Shown one piece after another: positions 9,222 through 18,841 of a stretch of DNA of 64,000 nucleotides. The stretch's first letter is position 1. Each line of letters begins with the position of its first letter. This stretch comes from Shewanella litoralis (GTDB lineage: Bacteria > Pseudomonadota > Gammaproteobacteria > Enterobacterales > Shewanellaceae): positions 87,306 to 151,305 of the forward strand of contig NZ_WSRZ01000011.1 of NCBI RefSeq assembly GCF_009828585.1. The letters are read 5' to 3'. The position numbers were made by a program, and so were the translations under genes. The notes under the pieces were generated by a model. The model was given only the letters and a program-made list of their open reading frames with translations, ran no database searches and was not told where the DNA came from.

Positions 9222-9725
9222 CTAGCGCTCAATAAACCCTTTTAAACATTCAGTTAGTTGCTGCGCTAACCCAGCCTCTCCGGCTTTTTCAAGCAATAAC
9301 GCCACGCACTCTGCGGTGCATAACCCGCCCTCAAGTTGATTTCGCCTTAGCGGATAAATAGAGGCATGTGTTGGCTGCAATCCCACTTTGACTACGCTTT
9401 TAAGATATGGGCTTTGATTATACATTTTACGGGCTTCTTGCCAGGTGGCATCAAGCAACAACAGATACTCGAGATGGGGAACACAATCTTTTGCAGGCGC
9501 ATTTACATGTTTCGCAGAGTCTACATTCACGTTTAGCGAATCATCATCGGTTGGAAACACTAAACCCAAACGTCCAGCCTCAATGGCCGCCAGTAATGCC
9601 ATATCAGGCTGCTTACGATGCCACTCAATCACACGAGCGCGCTCGCCTAACACTTGCAGCACTAATTGGCCGGTGTTACTGGCACGAAGTAACTCTCTTG
9701 AGTGGGTTAATAAGATGAATTGCAC
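9222..9725 (-). CDS. DTW domain protein (tRNA aminocarboxypropyltransferase-like)
   Basis: The DTW-domain family includes bacterial TapT, which places an acp3 group on tRNA uridine-47. The diagnostic stretch is LLLDATWQEARKMYNQSPYL, and the N-terminal HSRELLRASNTG segment is also typical. I place the start at the GTG at 9725 (167 aa) because AAGG sits 7 bp upstream. An upstream GTG at 9776 would add 17 residues of unlikely sequence. The protein lacks the N-terminal zinc-cysteine cluster of TapT and is shorter than the roughly 230 aa E. coli protein, so it is a short subfamily member. It ends one base from the convergent DUF6445 gene. Confidence 0.8.
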   Translation of the reverse strand: MQFILLTHSRELLRASNTGQLVLQVLGERARVIEWHRKQPDMALLAAIEAGRLGLVFPTDDDSLNVNVDSAKHVNAPAKDCVPHLEYLLLLDATWQEARKMYNQSPYLKSVVKVGLQPTHASIYPLRRNQLEGGLCTAECVALLLEKAGEAGLAQQLTECLKGFIER

Positions 9726-9928
9726 AACAACCCTTAAAAAAGTGCTATACGCCTGAATAATCGAGTAATGTAACACATCTACGCTCTAATTTTCAGACAT
9801 AATGAATTACATAATTGATAGTTTTTAGCACTATCTCAATGGCATTTTTATGACCCATTTACGCTATAATCGCCAACAATTAGCACAGGTGCCATCCACC
9901 ATAATAAAAACAGAACTGAAGAACATTA

Positions 9929-10544
9929 ATGGCTTACCAACAGATTATCGCGTTATTTTTTACCATGCTGGTTTTGGCCATTGTGCCAGGCCCGGCAGTG
10001 TTTGCAGTGGTGTCGCGCTCATTCTCAAATGGCTTTTCTCATGGCGTCGCGATGACAATTGGAGTGCTACTTGGCGACTTTGCATATATCTTATTAGCCC
10101 TATTTGGATTGTCTGCCATAGCCAATGCAATGGGGCCTGCATTTGAACTGATAAAATATGCCAGCGCCTTATATTTGTGTTGGCTTGGCCATCAGTATGC
10201 TGCGCGCAACAGCACATGGCGTTCAACTTGTTGATACGGCTAAAGCCAGTTTAACTAAAAATGTTTTCACTGGCATTTTAATTACTTTAGGTAACCCTAA
10301 AGCGCTGATTTTTTATGTGAGTTTTTTCCCCGCATTTGTGCCTATGACTCAAGTCAACTTGTTGGATGTCATCATTATTTTAACCATCGCCACAGCTGCT
10401 TTTGGTTCGGTAAACCTCGCTTATGCTTACCTGGCATCTGGGGCTAAACGAGTGTTTACCTCAACTAAAGCTGCCAACATCATTAATCGCACCGCAGGCA
10501 GTATTATGCTGCTTGCGGGTATCTTGGTTGCCATTACCTTATAG
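9929..10544 (+). pseudogene. LysE-family exporter interrupted by a +1 frameshift
   Basis: The region encodes a LysE/RhtB-type amino-acid exporter split into two frames. The first frame gives the N-terminal half (VPGPAVFAVVSRSFSNGFSHG, then LYLCWLG). The second continues with ISMLRATAHGVQLVDTAKAS and the C-terminal half with LGNPKALIFYVSFFPAF. Removing one C from the GGCC at 10187-10190 restores a single frame of 204 aa, the usual size for the family. The intact protein would have about six membrane segments and export amino acids or homoserine lactones. RBS GAAGAAC precedes the ATG at 9929. Either the gene is recently inactivated or a base was miscalled. The otherwise clean coding sequence on both sides favours a recent or artefactual event. 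Confidence 0.85.
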
Positions 10545-10552
10545 GAATTTCA

Positions 10553-11551
10553 ATGACTGCACTGCGTTTTACCCCGTTAACCTTAACCAACGGATTAACC
10601 TTTAAAAATCGTTTAGTGGTCCCGCCTATGGCATCTCAAACCGCAAACGAAAATGGTTTGGCAACCGAAAAAACCTTTAGCCATTATCACAATTTAGCTC
10701 AATCGGGTGCTGGCCTAGTGATGGTTGAATATAGCCATGTGAATCTGGCTGGGCGAAGTGAGAAAAACCAACTCGGGGCCCACGATGATGCGTGTTTACC
10801 AGGGTTAACCCAGATAGCCAGTACACTGCATGATGCTGGCGTTAAAACGGGCTTACAAATTACCCATTGTGGCGGTAAAGACAGTGCTGGCATTAGCTGC
10901 GATATCATGGGGCCTTCTGGCATTACGGTGCCCGCATACGACCGTGTATTGCCTACGCCACGGGCCATGACACTAGATGATATTAATCAATGGCAACAAG
11001 ACTTTGTGGCTGCTGCTATTCGTGCCGACAAAGCCGGCTTTGATTTAGTTGAAATCCATTGTGCTCACGGTTATGGCATTAATCAGTGGTTATCACCATT
11101 GACCAATCAGCGTGAAGATGAATACGGTGGCAATCTTGAAAACCGCGCTAGAATATTAATTGAAATAGTGACTCAAATTAAACAAGTCGCGCCGAGGTTA
11201 GCGGTCATGACTCGCATTCCGGGCCAAGACGGATATCCTGGTGGTTTAACTCATGCAGACATGGCGCAGGTGAGCCAATGGCTAGTGACTGCGGGTGTTG
11301 AAATACTCAATGTATCATCAGGTATTGGCGGTTGGAATCGACCTAAAGATAAACGCGGCGAAGGCTTTTTAGTCGAAGATGCCGCGCCGTTAACCTGCAA
11401 AACTACTGCGGCGGTTATTGGTGTTGGCGGCATTGAAAGCGTGGATTACATAGAAACCATTTTAGCCACCAGGCAAGTGGATTTAGTCGCAGTAGGTCGA
11501 GCTATTTTGGCCGGCCCAGTGGAGTTTGCTCACAAGGTGATGCAAGGCTAG
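10553..11551 (+). CDS. Old Yellow Enzyme-family NADH:flavin oxidoreductase
   Basis: A 332 aa FMN-dependent TIM-barrel oxidoreductase. The N-terminal NRLVVPPMAS segment begins the barrel. CAHGYGINQWLSPLTNQREDEYGG matches the family signature HGY..xQFLSPxxNxRxDxYGG. The C-terminal AVGRAILAGP segment is the phosphate-binding end of the barrel. Relatives reduce activated C=C bonds or act as dienoyl-CoA or xenobiotic reductases. The protein is single-domain and lacks the C-terminal iron-sulfur and FAD/NAD parts of FadH-type enzymes. It starts 8 bp after the exporter stop, so the two were probably one transcript. The substrate is unknown. Confidence 0.88.
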   Translation: MTALRFTPLTLTNGLTFKNRLVVPPMASQTANENGLATEKTFSHYHNLAQSGAGLVMVEYSHVNLAGRSEKNQLGAHDDACLPGLTQIASTLHDAGVKTGLQITHCGGKDSAGISCDIMGPSGITVPAYDRVLPTPRAMTLDDINQWQQDFVAAAIRADKAGFDLVEIHCAHGYGINQWLSPLTNQREDEYGGNLENRARILIEIVTQIKQVAPRLAVMTRIPGQDGYPGGLTHADMAQVSQWLVTAGVEILNVSSGIGGWNRPKDKRGEGFLVEDAAPLTCKTTAAVIGVGGIESVDYIETILATRQVDLVAVGRAILAGPVEFAHKVMQG

Positions 11552-11904
11552 TCATTATCTGGTGCATTGGCTGTCGGCGATATTATGCCTTTAAAAATCA
11601 GCGGGTAGCGTCTTACCCGCTGACCAATATCTTCACTCATCACCTGCCTATAGAGCAACTCAATATCATCACTGTCTTCAAACACCAGTAGCAGTCTATC
11701 AATGGCGGTGTGTAGCCCCTTTTTCAAAAAAGGCTGTGCCTGAAATTCTGCGATGTTATGCCTAACAATGGCAATTTTGTCAGGATGACGGCGCAGCTCG
11801 GCAAACACTTGCTCAAAATAGTCCATATGCAGCGCTGGCGTTGCACGATTGCCACGTCTTGACCTTGGTGCACCAGAACCGCGTTTATAATACATTGATG
11901 GCAA
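11548..11904 (-). CDS. Small basic hypothetical protein
   Basis: A 118 aa protein that I do not recognise. The N-terminus is basic and Gly/Ser/Arg-rich (MYYKRGSGAPRSRRGNR). The rest looks alpha-helical, with DYFEQVFAELRRHPDKIAIVRHNIAEF. No signal peptide or membrane segment is visible. A GAGG motif upstream fits a TTG start at 11904, while an ATG three codons in is an alternative. Its 3' end overlaps the convergent oxidoreductase by 4 bp. The clean reading frame and plausible RBS suggest a real gene. Confidence 0.6.
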   Translation of the reverse strand: MPSMYYKRGSGAPRSRRGNRATPALHMDYFEQVFAELRRHPDKIAIVRHNIAEFQAQPFLKKGLHTAIDRLLLVFEDSDDIELLYRQVMSEDIGQRVRRYPLIFKGIISPTANAPDND

Positions 11905-11964
11905 TGCTGTAACCTCAAATTAGCTCGCGTTTACTCAAAATGATCAACACCTAAAGACTAAGTC

Positions 11965-14900
11965 TTAACTCAACAGCGCCAATAAATCCTCAGCGTTACC
12001 CTGCCATGGTCCTTGAGTGCCATCGGATAAAATGCTGTCGGCTAAACCTTGTTTATGCTGCTGCATTTCCTGAATTTTCTCTTCAACCGTGCCCTGGGCA
12101 ATTAACTTATACACAAATACCGGATTGAGTTGACCAATACGGTGGGCGCGATCGGTTGCCTGACGCTCTGCTGCGGGGTTCCACCAGGGATCGAAATGGA
12201 TAACCGTGTCTGCTGCAGTTAAGTTAAGCCCCGTTCCGCCTGCTTTTAAGCTGATTAAAAACACCGAGTTATCGCCCTCTTGAAATGCATCAATTTGGCT
12301 TTGTCTGTCACGAGTTTGACCGGTTAATTTACTGTAGCTTATTGCCATGGTTTTTAATTCATCTTCAATCAGCGCCAGCATGCCGGTGAATTGACTGAAA
12401 ATAAGAATTTTACGACCTTCTTCAATCATCTCGGGCAGGTTTTGAATTAACCAGGTGAGTTTAGCGTTGTCTTTCACTTGTTGCGCCTGTTCGAGCTTAA
12501 CAAGACGTGGATCGCAACAAGCCTGACGTAATTTTAATAACGCATCTAAAAACTCAATATGGCTACTCGACACGCCTTTTTTAGCGAACAGTTCGCGCAG
12601 CTTTTTCTCCATCACTAAACGAATAGACTCGTAAAGATTGCGCTGATCTTTTTCAAGTTCGAGTGTCTGAATAATCTCGGTTTTCTCTGGCAGCTCAGAC
12701 ACCACTTCTTTTTTGGTGCGGCGCAACATAAACGGCGAAATACGCTTACTGAGCAATACTGACTTTTCTACATCCGCTTGTTTTTCAATTGGGCCACGAA
12801 ACTCTTTATTAAAGTAAGTATGCTGACCTAATAACCCAGGTAAACAGAAATCCATTAATGATTTAAGTTCGCCAAGGTGATTTTCAAGCGGGGTGCCCGA
12901 CAAACACAAACGAAATTTACCCTTTAAGGTTTTGATCACCTGGGTAACTTTAGCCTGGGCGTTTTTAATCTGCTGGGCTTCATCCAAAATGATATGGTCG
13001 AACACATAATCGCTATAAATGGCTTCATCACGCAGCATGAGCGGATACGTTGTCACCACCACATCAAAGTCATCGATTTGTTCTAACAATGGCTGGCGTT
13101 TATTGCCATGAATAACCACCACATTCAGTGACGGGGCAAATTTGTTGGCTTCTTTAAACCAGTTACCCACCAAACTGGTTGGGCACACAATTAAACTGGT
13201 GCGATGCTTGCTAGCTTCTTGCTTAGCTTTCAGTAAAAAAGCCAGCGTTTGGATGGTTTTGCCTAAGCCCATGTCGTCGGCCAAAATGCCACCCAGTTGG
13301 TACTCTTTTAAAAAACACAGCCAATCAAACCCTTGTTTTTGATAGTCGCGCAATGTGGCATTTAAGCCTGCAGGTAACTCAACTTCTGTTACCCCTTTGA
13401 ATTCCGCTAATTTTGCCGCAAGGTTGCGCACCCGCTCGCCATTGAGCAAGCGCACATCGCTAGCTGATAAATCATTAAGAATGTGGGCGCGGTTGCGCGG
13501 TATCGCAATATGATCGCCAGAGTGACGATTAAACAACTCTTGAATGATTGAAATCAGCGGCTTAATGGTTTTAGCTTTAATTTTAATAAAGCCGCCATTA
13601 GGGCCTGGAAGAATTAATTCATCGTCATCGGCCGGCTCACCATTTTGTTGCAGCCAGCGGGCAACCAGTGCTAATAACGGTACATTTTGGCCTTCAATAT
13701 CGGCGCTCAGCGACAGCGAAAACCAACCAGACTCGTCATCATCAACCAAATCAACATCTAACTGTGCATCGACAATTTTTAAATCAAAATCATCTTCAAA
13801 CTCAATGTCTACGCCAAGCGCGGTTAATGCATCAAGGCCATTCTCAGTTAAGTCAGACCATTCAAAAATCGATTCAGGCAATAAGCCAACACTTAAAAAA
13901 TATTCAGGTTGTTTACCGTATTCGCTCGGAATAAATGTCACTAGGCCGGCTTCGGTCAACGCTTGTAAAATGGCGAGTTCCTGGTCGACATGGCGATGCA
14001 CTTGATATTGCACACTGCCCTTTTTAACCAGGCTAATGCGTTCGGGTTTCAATGAGGCATTAAAACTGATATCGCCGTAATGCTGTTCAACCCGAATAAC
14101 CGGTTGCAATATAGGATTATTGGCATAGATTTCACGAGTAAAAATCAGTTTGGTTTTGAGTGGGTCGTTGATTTCGCAAAAATCAATTTCGCTGGGTACA
14201 GGCACGGTTTTAGGCGAAAAGTGTTGCAACATTTTGTGGCTAATTTGGTCCACTTGCGCCAGTGGCACAGGCGGCATATGTTGCAATAAACTGAGTTTTT
14301 TAGCCGATAAGTCAGTGTCGATTTTACCCAGGCGCAAGTAATCTAATTCAACATACAATGGCGGCTCAGTGGCAATAAACTCCCAGTTTTCAAGACCGGG
14401 CATACGCATTTGCATTTGCGTGTGTTTTTTATCGAGCTCACACCAGATAAACTCTGGCGCGATAGATTTAGCCCAGGTCAGTGGGGTGCGATTTTCTTCC
14501 CAAAAACACACTTGCTCTGCGAGCATTTTAACCAACGCCAGGTATGAGATTTCACCGTCGATATAAATTTTTGAGCCCTGGTTATTTGACGACAATAATA
14601 AACTAATAATTTGCTTATCGTCTGGGGCAATCCACCACGGCATACTGTAGCGAATGTCGGTTAACGCCAGCTTACTGCCTTTGTTATATTGACCTTTTTT
14701 ATTGAGTTTACTGCGCTTAAATTCGACAAAGATACCGTTAGGGTCGTTGGACAGCACATAAATAATGCGGTCTTTTTCCTCTTCTTCATCTTCAAAATCA
14801 GTCACCGTTTTTTGCTCGTCAAGCTGACGTAACCACTGGTGGATGCGCTGCTCCTCTACGGGCTTTTTATCCACCAGCGCCAGCATTGCGGCGGCAACGT

Positions 14901-15174
14901 GTTTGCAGTTGGTACGCACTGGGCAAGTGCAATGCGAACGCATAACAATTTTGTGGTTTACATTAACGAGGGTAATTTCTTGACGGTATGGCTCATCTGC
15001 AGAGCCTTCAACATAGGCTTCAATATCATGGTTATTACTGCTGGCAGTCACTTCAAGTACTCGACCCTGGATCAAGTAGTTTTGTGCTTTTTGAATTTGG
15101 GTAGCCGAAAACAGTTTCGCAATCATCTCTAATGAAAGCTTAATGGGAAGATTAAACAGTTTCGCCGACATCAA
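11965..15174 (-). CDS. SWIM zinc-finger SNF2-family helicase
   Basis: A 1069 aa Swi2/Snf2 ATPase, probably remodelling protein-DNA or RNA polymerase complexes like RapA relatives. An N-terminal SWIM zinc finger (CxCx5CxH) uses C82, C84, C90 and H92. A long middle region (about 120-590) has no recognised motif. The ATPase begins near residue 615, with Walker A DDMGLGKT around 632-639 and the Walker B variant DEAQ near 730. The C-terminal helicase domain has FSQFTGML, SLKAGGTGLNLT and the Q-R-x-x-D-R-x-H-R-I-G-Q motif (ATDRAHRIGQ). All helicase motifs appear intact. The gene stands alone. SNF2 proteins also occur in some defence systems, but nothing nearby supports that here. Confidence 0.92.
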   Translation of the reverse strand: MMSAKLFNLPIKLSLEMIAKLFSATQIQKAQNYLIQGRVLEVTASSNNHDIEAYVEGSADEPYRQEITLVNVNHKIVMRSHCTCPVRTNCKHVAAAMLALVDKKPVEEQRIHQWLRQLDEQKTVTDFEDEEEEKDRIIYVLSNDPNGIFVEFKRSKLNKKGQYNKGSKLALTDIRYSMPWWIAPDDKQIISLLLSSNNQGSKIYIDGEISYLALVKMLAEQVCFWEENRTPLTWAKSIAPEFIWCELDKKHTQMQMRMPGLENWEFIATEPPLYVELDYLRLGKIDTDLSAKKLSLLQHMPPVPLAQVDQISHKMLQHFSPKTVPVPSEIDFCEINDPLKTKLIFTREIYANNPILQPVIRVEQHYGDISFNASLKPERISLVKKGSVQYQVHRHVDQELAILQALTEAGLVTFIPSEYGKQPEYFLSVGLLPESIFEWSDLTENGLDALTALGVDIEFEDDFDLKIVDAQLDVDLVDDDESGWFSLSLSADIEGQNVPLLALVARWLQQNGEPADDDELILPGPNGGFIKIKAKTIKPLISIIQELFNRHSGDHIAIPRNRAHILNDLSASDVRLLNGERVRNLAAKLAEFKGVTEVELPAGLNATLRDYQKQGFDWLCFLKEYQLGGILADDMGLGKTIQTLAFLLKAKQEASKHRTSLIVCPTSLVGNWFKEANKFAPSLNVVVIHGNKRQPLLEQIDDFDVVVTTYPLMLRDEAIYSDYVFDHIILDEAQQIKNAQAKVTQVIKTLKGKFRLCLSGTPLENHLGELKSLMDFCLPGLLGQHTYFNKEFRGPIEKQADVEKSVLLSKRISPFMLRRTKKEVVSELPEKTEIIQTLELEKDQRNLYESIRLVMEKKLRELFAKKGVSSSHIEFLDALLKLRQACCDPRLVKLEQAQQVKDNAKLTWLIQNLPEMIEEGRKILIFSQFTGMLALIEDELKTMAISYSKLTGQTRDRQSQIDAFQEGDNSVFLISLKAGGTGLNLTAADTVIHFDPWWNPAAERQATDRAHRIGQLNPVFVYKLIAQGTVEEKIQEMQQHKQGLADSILSDGTQGPWQGNAEDLLALLS

Positions 15175-15582
15175 TATACCTAATAAAAACCCAGCAGAAA
15201 ATTATCACTGCTGATAAAAAGTTAACTTACCATTCTATGGAAGAAAGCATGCAATATCTAGCTTTTGCGTGTTGTTATCCGTTAATTAACCACGAATAAA
15301 CGTAAATGCGCTTTGCATCTTGATACGTTGATGACAGAAATTCGGTTTACCCTTTGTCGCTCAATTCAATTATTTAACTGAGGGCAAGCCTAGAATGTGT
15401 TCACAACAGAACGAAACTTTGCTGCCAAGGCGCATAATACTGCGCCTTGATAGTAGTGGTTTTGCAGGATTGACTTGATATGAATAGCGCTATTCGCTGA
15501 AAATGCAGTATAAACATCAGCCAAGATTAATGAGGTGGTTCAGAGATGCTCGGTTAAGTGTGACTCGAGCTCATGTAACGTT
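15175..15582. other. Gene-free stretch upstream of the SNF2 helicase
   Basis: About 400 bp with no convincing gene, RNA or repeat. It must contain the helicase promoter on the minus strand, but I cannot place -35/-10 boxes with confidence. Confidence 0.5.
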
Positions 15583-15924
15583 TTAATTAGCCCAGGGCTC
15601 AGCAATGATGGCTATGCTTAAAAAGATCAATGTCGGCGATAAAATAAACAGTGTTTTTAAGCGCGTAAGTTGTTGACGCATATGTTGTAATTGCGGGTCG
15701 TCAATACTCGCCAGTTTACCTGAGTGAAACGACTCCATGACAAACAACGATGTATTGCGTTGCCCACCACCAGCAATACGAGCAAGTGTTTCACAATGTT
15801 GATATTCATCTTGATAATGTTGTTGAATATATAAACAAATACCATGAGTACATTGATTGAGTTTATAAACCGCACATATCGCGGCTATCAGTGTCACTAT
15901 TGTCCCAATAATTGCAACCAACAC
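15583..15924 (-). CDS. Small two-TM membrane protein
   Basis: A 113 aa protein with one hydrophobic segment at the N-terminus (MLVAIIGTIVTLIAAICAVY) and one near the C-terminus (LFILSPTLIFLSIAIIA), joined by a polar loop with a GGG. The GTG start at 15924 is preceded by GAGGTAGGAG, a strong RBS. The length and TM-loop-TM layout resemble universal stress protein B (UspB, 111 aa), but sequence similarity by eye is weak. I only mention it as a possible distant relative. Confidence 0.6.
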   Translation of the reverse strand: MLVAIIGTIVTLIAAICAVYKLNQCTHGICLYIQQHYQDEYQHCETLARIAGGGQRNTSLFVMESFHSGKLASIDDPQLQHMRQQLTRLKTLFILSPTLIFLSIAIIAEPWAN

Positions 15925-16004
15925 GACTCCTACCTCTATTTACAATGAGTATTAACGCCACCAACAAGCTAATTTGCCGATGGCAATGTTAAAATGAGCG
16001 CGTA

Positions 16005-17129
16005 TTAAAAACGCTCTACCGACCATTGAATCGCCATTATACCAATCGCAACTGAGCCTATTTGCATGCCCCACACGCGATACCAGTGTTGATGACGGCA
16101 AAAAAACAATATGGGTAACACTACGGCTAAAATCGCTAACTGGCCCACTTCAACACCTAGGTTGAACGCTAAAATGGCCAGTAACTTTTGGTTTTCAGGT
16201 AATCCCAACTCACCGAGCACACCGGCAAACCCCATCCCATGCAGTAAACCAAAGCCAAATGTTATCCAACCTAAACGCAATACAATCGGCCAAATATTAT
16301 TAAGTGCTGCAAATAAGACCGATAAAGCAATGCCAAGTTCAACCCAATGGCTACTAAAATCTAAAATACCTAATGCTGTGGCCGTTAATGTCACCGAGTG
16401 AGCCAAGGTAAACGCAGTAATAATCCATGCGGTCTGTTTGATAATTTTTATTGGGCTTTCAATTGCCTGCCAGCTTTTTTGCTCACGAATAAGCACGCAA
16501 GTTAATAATAAGGCCAATAAAAATAAAATATGATCAGTACCTTTCCAAATATGAATCACACCTTGATAAACATATTCTGTGAAGGTGTCGTAGGTTGAAC
16601 TCTCGGCTAAATTAATCAGTAATGTACGGTTATCATTACTGATAACCCGGGTATATTGATGCTCAGGCGTGTCGAGTGTAACAATCGATTTATGGTCGGT
16701 ATCGACATCAAAAAAAGCTTGATAATCGATTTTTAACGCACCATCACCCTGGCATTGGCCATTAAATGATGCAACTAAATAACCCTCGTTAAAATGTTGG
16801 TCCACTTGCTGGGCGACATCAAACACCAGTTCGCAGTCTTGATTGCGGCTTATGATTAAATTTGATTGTAAATATTGGGTTACCGCAAGCTGATTGCGCT
16901 GTAGCTCGCCCCAGGTTAACTGGCCATTTTGATTCTGGTCGATATCAATCACTTGATAAAGATCGAAAAAACGTACTTGCCAGGCGCCCTGCAATTGCCC
17001 TTGTTGATCTAAGTTTACCGACAAATAACTGGTACTCATTTGATGAGCAACGCTGGCGTGACTGATAATCAACAAACCGATTAATGCGATACTTTTAGTT
17101 GCGGTCATTAACCACTTAGATAGGTTCAC
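16005..17129 (-). CDS. HupE/UreJ-like membrane protein
   Basis: A 374 aa inner-membrane protein. A signal-like N-terminus (about 1-28) leads to a periplasmic domain that includes an EF-hand-like DIDQNQNGQLTWGEL. The C-terminal half has several membrane segments carrying the HupE/UreJ_2 hallmarks HIWKGTDHILFLLALLL and HGMGFAGVLGELGLP. Conserved His residues suggest metal handling: HupE/UreJ relatives are implicated in nickel or cobalt uptake. It starts at a GTG preceded by AAGGAA. It is the last gene of the DUF4331-lipoprotein-TPR-HupE operon, 27 bp after the TPR gene. The metal role is inferred from the family name only. Confidence 0.82.
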   Translation of the reverse strand: MNLSKWLMTATKSIALIGLLIISHASVAHQMSTSYLSVNLDQQGQLQGAWQVRFFDLYQVIDIDQNQNGQLTWGELQRNQLAVTQYLQSNLIISRNQDCELVFDVAQQVDQHFNEGYLVASFNGQCQGDGALKIDYQAFFDVDTDHKSIVTLDTPEHQYTRVISNDNRTLLINLAESSTYDTFTEYVYQGVIHIWKGTDHILFLLALLLTCVLIREQKSWQAIESPIKIIKQTAWIITAFTLAHSVTLTATALGILDFSSHWVELGIALSVLFAALNNIWPIVLRLGWITFGFGLLHGMGFAGVLGELGLPENQKLLAILAFNLGVEVGQLAILAVVLPILFFCRHQHWYRVWGMQIGSVAIGIMAIQWSVERF

Positions 17130-17156
17130 AGTGTATTCCTTTTTACTGGTTACGGC

Positions 17157-18257
17157 TTAAACCGTCTCTTTGGTTTGTTGTTTGAGCAATAAACGCGCTT
17201 CTTCAAGCAAAGTGCGATCATTAATTTGCCTTGCTATACGCCAGTTTATTTTGGCCCAGTACAGTGCTTTTGTTGGTTGCACATCGACATATAAATAATA
17301 TTGTGCCAACTCAGAGGCGTGTAAGCTGTCTTGCCTTTGTTCACGCAGTTCAACCCGTTGCGCAAAGGCCCATTGCCATTCAACAGAATCGTTAAGCACC
17401 TTTTCAGCTCTTGCTAAACGCAGCAAGAGTGCATCATCTTGTATAGGATTTCCGTTAACAATATCACCCAATGTATCAACAACTTGCTGATACTGTTGTA
17501 AAGACATTTGCACATCGGCCCAAAGGGCTAATAAGCTCACTGGTGCGCGCTGTAAATCAACCTGATTTAAATACGTTAAGGCACTGTCAGCAAGACTTTG
17601 TCGCATGGCCATATCTGCTAATATTTGCACAATCCAATATTGTTCTTGTTCATTAATGGGTTGATATAAATTGTATAATCGCGCCAACTCTTTGTAGCTT
17701 TCTGGCAACTTACCATTTTGCCCTGCCACTTCTAACGCGCAGGTCGAAATGAGTAAAATATCGGCTTTACCGATTAACGCCAAACAGGCTTCGCGCGCCC
17801 CGACGATATCACCTTGCACTAAATGAATATTGGCTTTTAATAACCAGCTATTAACGGCCTGTGGGTCTAAGGTAATTGAGCGATCTAATGCCTTAATCGC
17901 TTTAGAAAATTGATGCTGATGTTGTAGCACCCGCGCATACAAATAAAAGGTTTGCGCATCGGGGCTTTGTTGACTCATTTTGGCTTGCAACAATGCTTTG
18001 GCCCGGCCATAACGATAATCGGCCTCACCAGGATACTGGCCTTGCTCAATAAACTCGCTGATTTGCGCGAGGCTAACTTCCTGGTTTGCATCATTTGCAT
18101 AGGAGGGTGAATCGTCAAGTACCTTCCAGGTGGCAATGACTTCATCTTGCGATACCGGCGTGTATGGCGCAGCCACACTGTTATTTGCAAACACGCTACC
18201 CAGCCCCATCAAGGCGGTTAATGTTGTGCGTATTATCCTAGTTGCTACACCTTGCAT
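17157..18257 (-). CDS. Exported TPR-repeat protein
   Basis: A 366 aa protein with a probable signal peptide at about residues 1-30 (hydrophobic LTALMGLGSVFANNSVAA). Helical repeats follow, consistent with tetratricopeptide repeats (for example YLYARVLQHQHQFSKAIKAL and DRSITLDPQAVNSWLLKANI). It is likely periplasmic and a protein-protein scaffold. AAGGAG precedes the ATG. It lies between the lipoprotein gene and the HupE-like gene on the same strand and is probably co-expressed with both. No catalytic motif is seen. Its partner may be the DUF4331 protein, but this is only inferred from position. Confidence 0.75.
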   Translation of the reverse strand: MQGVATRIIRTTLTALMGLGSVFANNSVAAPYTPVSQDEVIATWKVLDDSPSYANDANQEVSLAQISEFIEQGQYPGEADYRYGRAKALLQAKMSQQSPDAQTFYLYARVLQHQHQFSKAIKALDRSITLDPQAVNSWLLKANIHLVQGDIVGAREACLALIGKADILLISTCALEVAGQNGKLPESYKELARLYNLYQPINEQEQYWIVQILADMAMRQSLADSALTYLNQVDLQRAPVSLLALWADVQMSLQQYQQVVDTLGDIVNGNPIQDDALLLRLARAEKVLNDSVEWQWAFAQRVELREQRQDSLHASELAQYYLYVDVQPTKALYWAKINWRIARQINDRTLLEEARLLLKQQTKETV

Positions 18258-18315
18258 AAATTCTCCTTAGTGCCATCCCTGGCTATTTTCGTCCTTTTTA
18301 ACAGTTAGTTGAGGC

Positions 18316-18831
18316 TTAATCTAGTAACAGATCGTCATAGAAGTTAGCTTCACTGACATCATTACTGACATCGCGACCATTGAGTCGTAACGGCTCATCG
18401 TTAGCATCTTGTGAAAATGCCTGACGACTCAAACTTGAAAACTGCAACTGTTGTGCATCAATCGTCACCATTATCGTGGCATTAACAGAGTCATTAATGC
18501 CGTCAGTCACAGCAATGGTAAAGCTGTCTGTACCTGTGACCTCCGTGTTTGGCGTATACGTAAATTCGCCATTGGGTTTTAAGCTCACCATGCCCAAAGT
18601 CGGTTGTTGATTTAAGGTAAACCCTAAAACATCGCCGTCACTGTCGCTGGCTGTAATTTTCGCCATCACTGCCGTTTCGGTTTCTGTGGTTAACATGATG
18701 TCGTCAACCATTGGCGCTTTATTGACAGCATTTTTCTTATGGTCATCTGAGTTACATCCAGCCAGCAAACCAGCGCTTAATAGGCTAATTAACAACAAGG
18801 GTTTAGTGATAGATTTAGTCGATGTATTCAT
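18316..18831 (-). CDS. Lipoprotein with cadherin-like/Ig-like domain
   Basis: A 171 aa lipoprotein. The lipobox LLAGC places the acylated Cys at residue 26, followed by NSDD. One tandem-Ig/cadherin-like repeat covers roughly 38-128, with the typical DSDGDVLGFTLNQQPTLG, GEFTYTPN and DSFTIAVTDG pattern. Such domains mediate calcium-dependent adhesion or scaffolding. The C-terminal 40 residues are not recognised. RBS AAGGAG precedes the ATG. It starts 10 bp after the DUF4331 stop, so the two are tightly coupled and the lipoprotein may anchor or assist the DUF4331 protein. Confidence 0.78.
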   Translation of the reverse strand: MNTSTKSITKPLLLISLLSAGLLAGCNSDDHKKNAVNKAPMVDDIMLTTETETAVMAKITASDSDGDVLGFTLNQQPTLGMVSLKPNGEFTYTPNTEVTGTDSFTIAVTDGINDSVNATIMVTIDAQQLQFSSLSRQAFSQDANDEPLRLNGRDVSNDVSEANFYDDLLLD

Positions 18832-18841
18832 TATTGACTCC

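Noticed and set aside
13544-14005. Long plus-strand frame antisense to the SNF2 gene
   Set aside because: It is a shadow of the helicase reading frame, with biased composition and no RBS.
15583-15924. Calling the two-TM protein UspB
   Set aside because: Only length and topology agree. I could not see convincing residue-level similarity, so it stays hypothetical.
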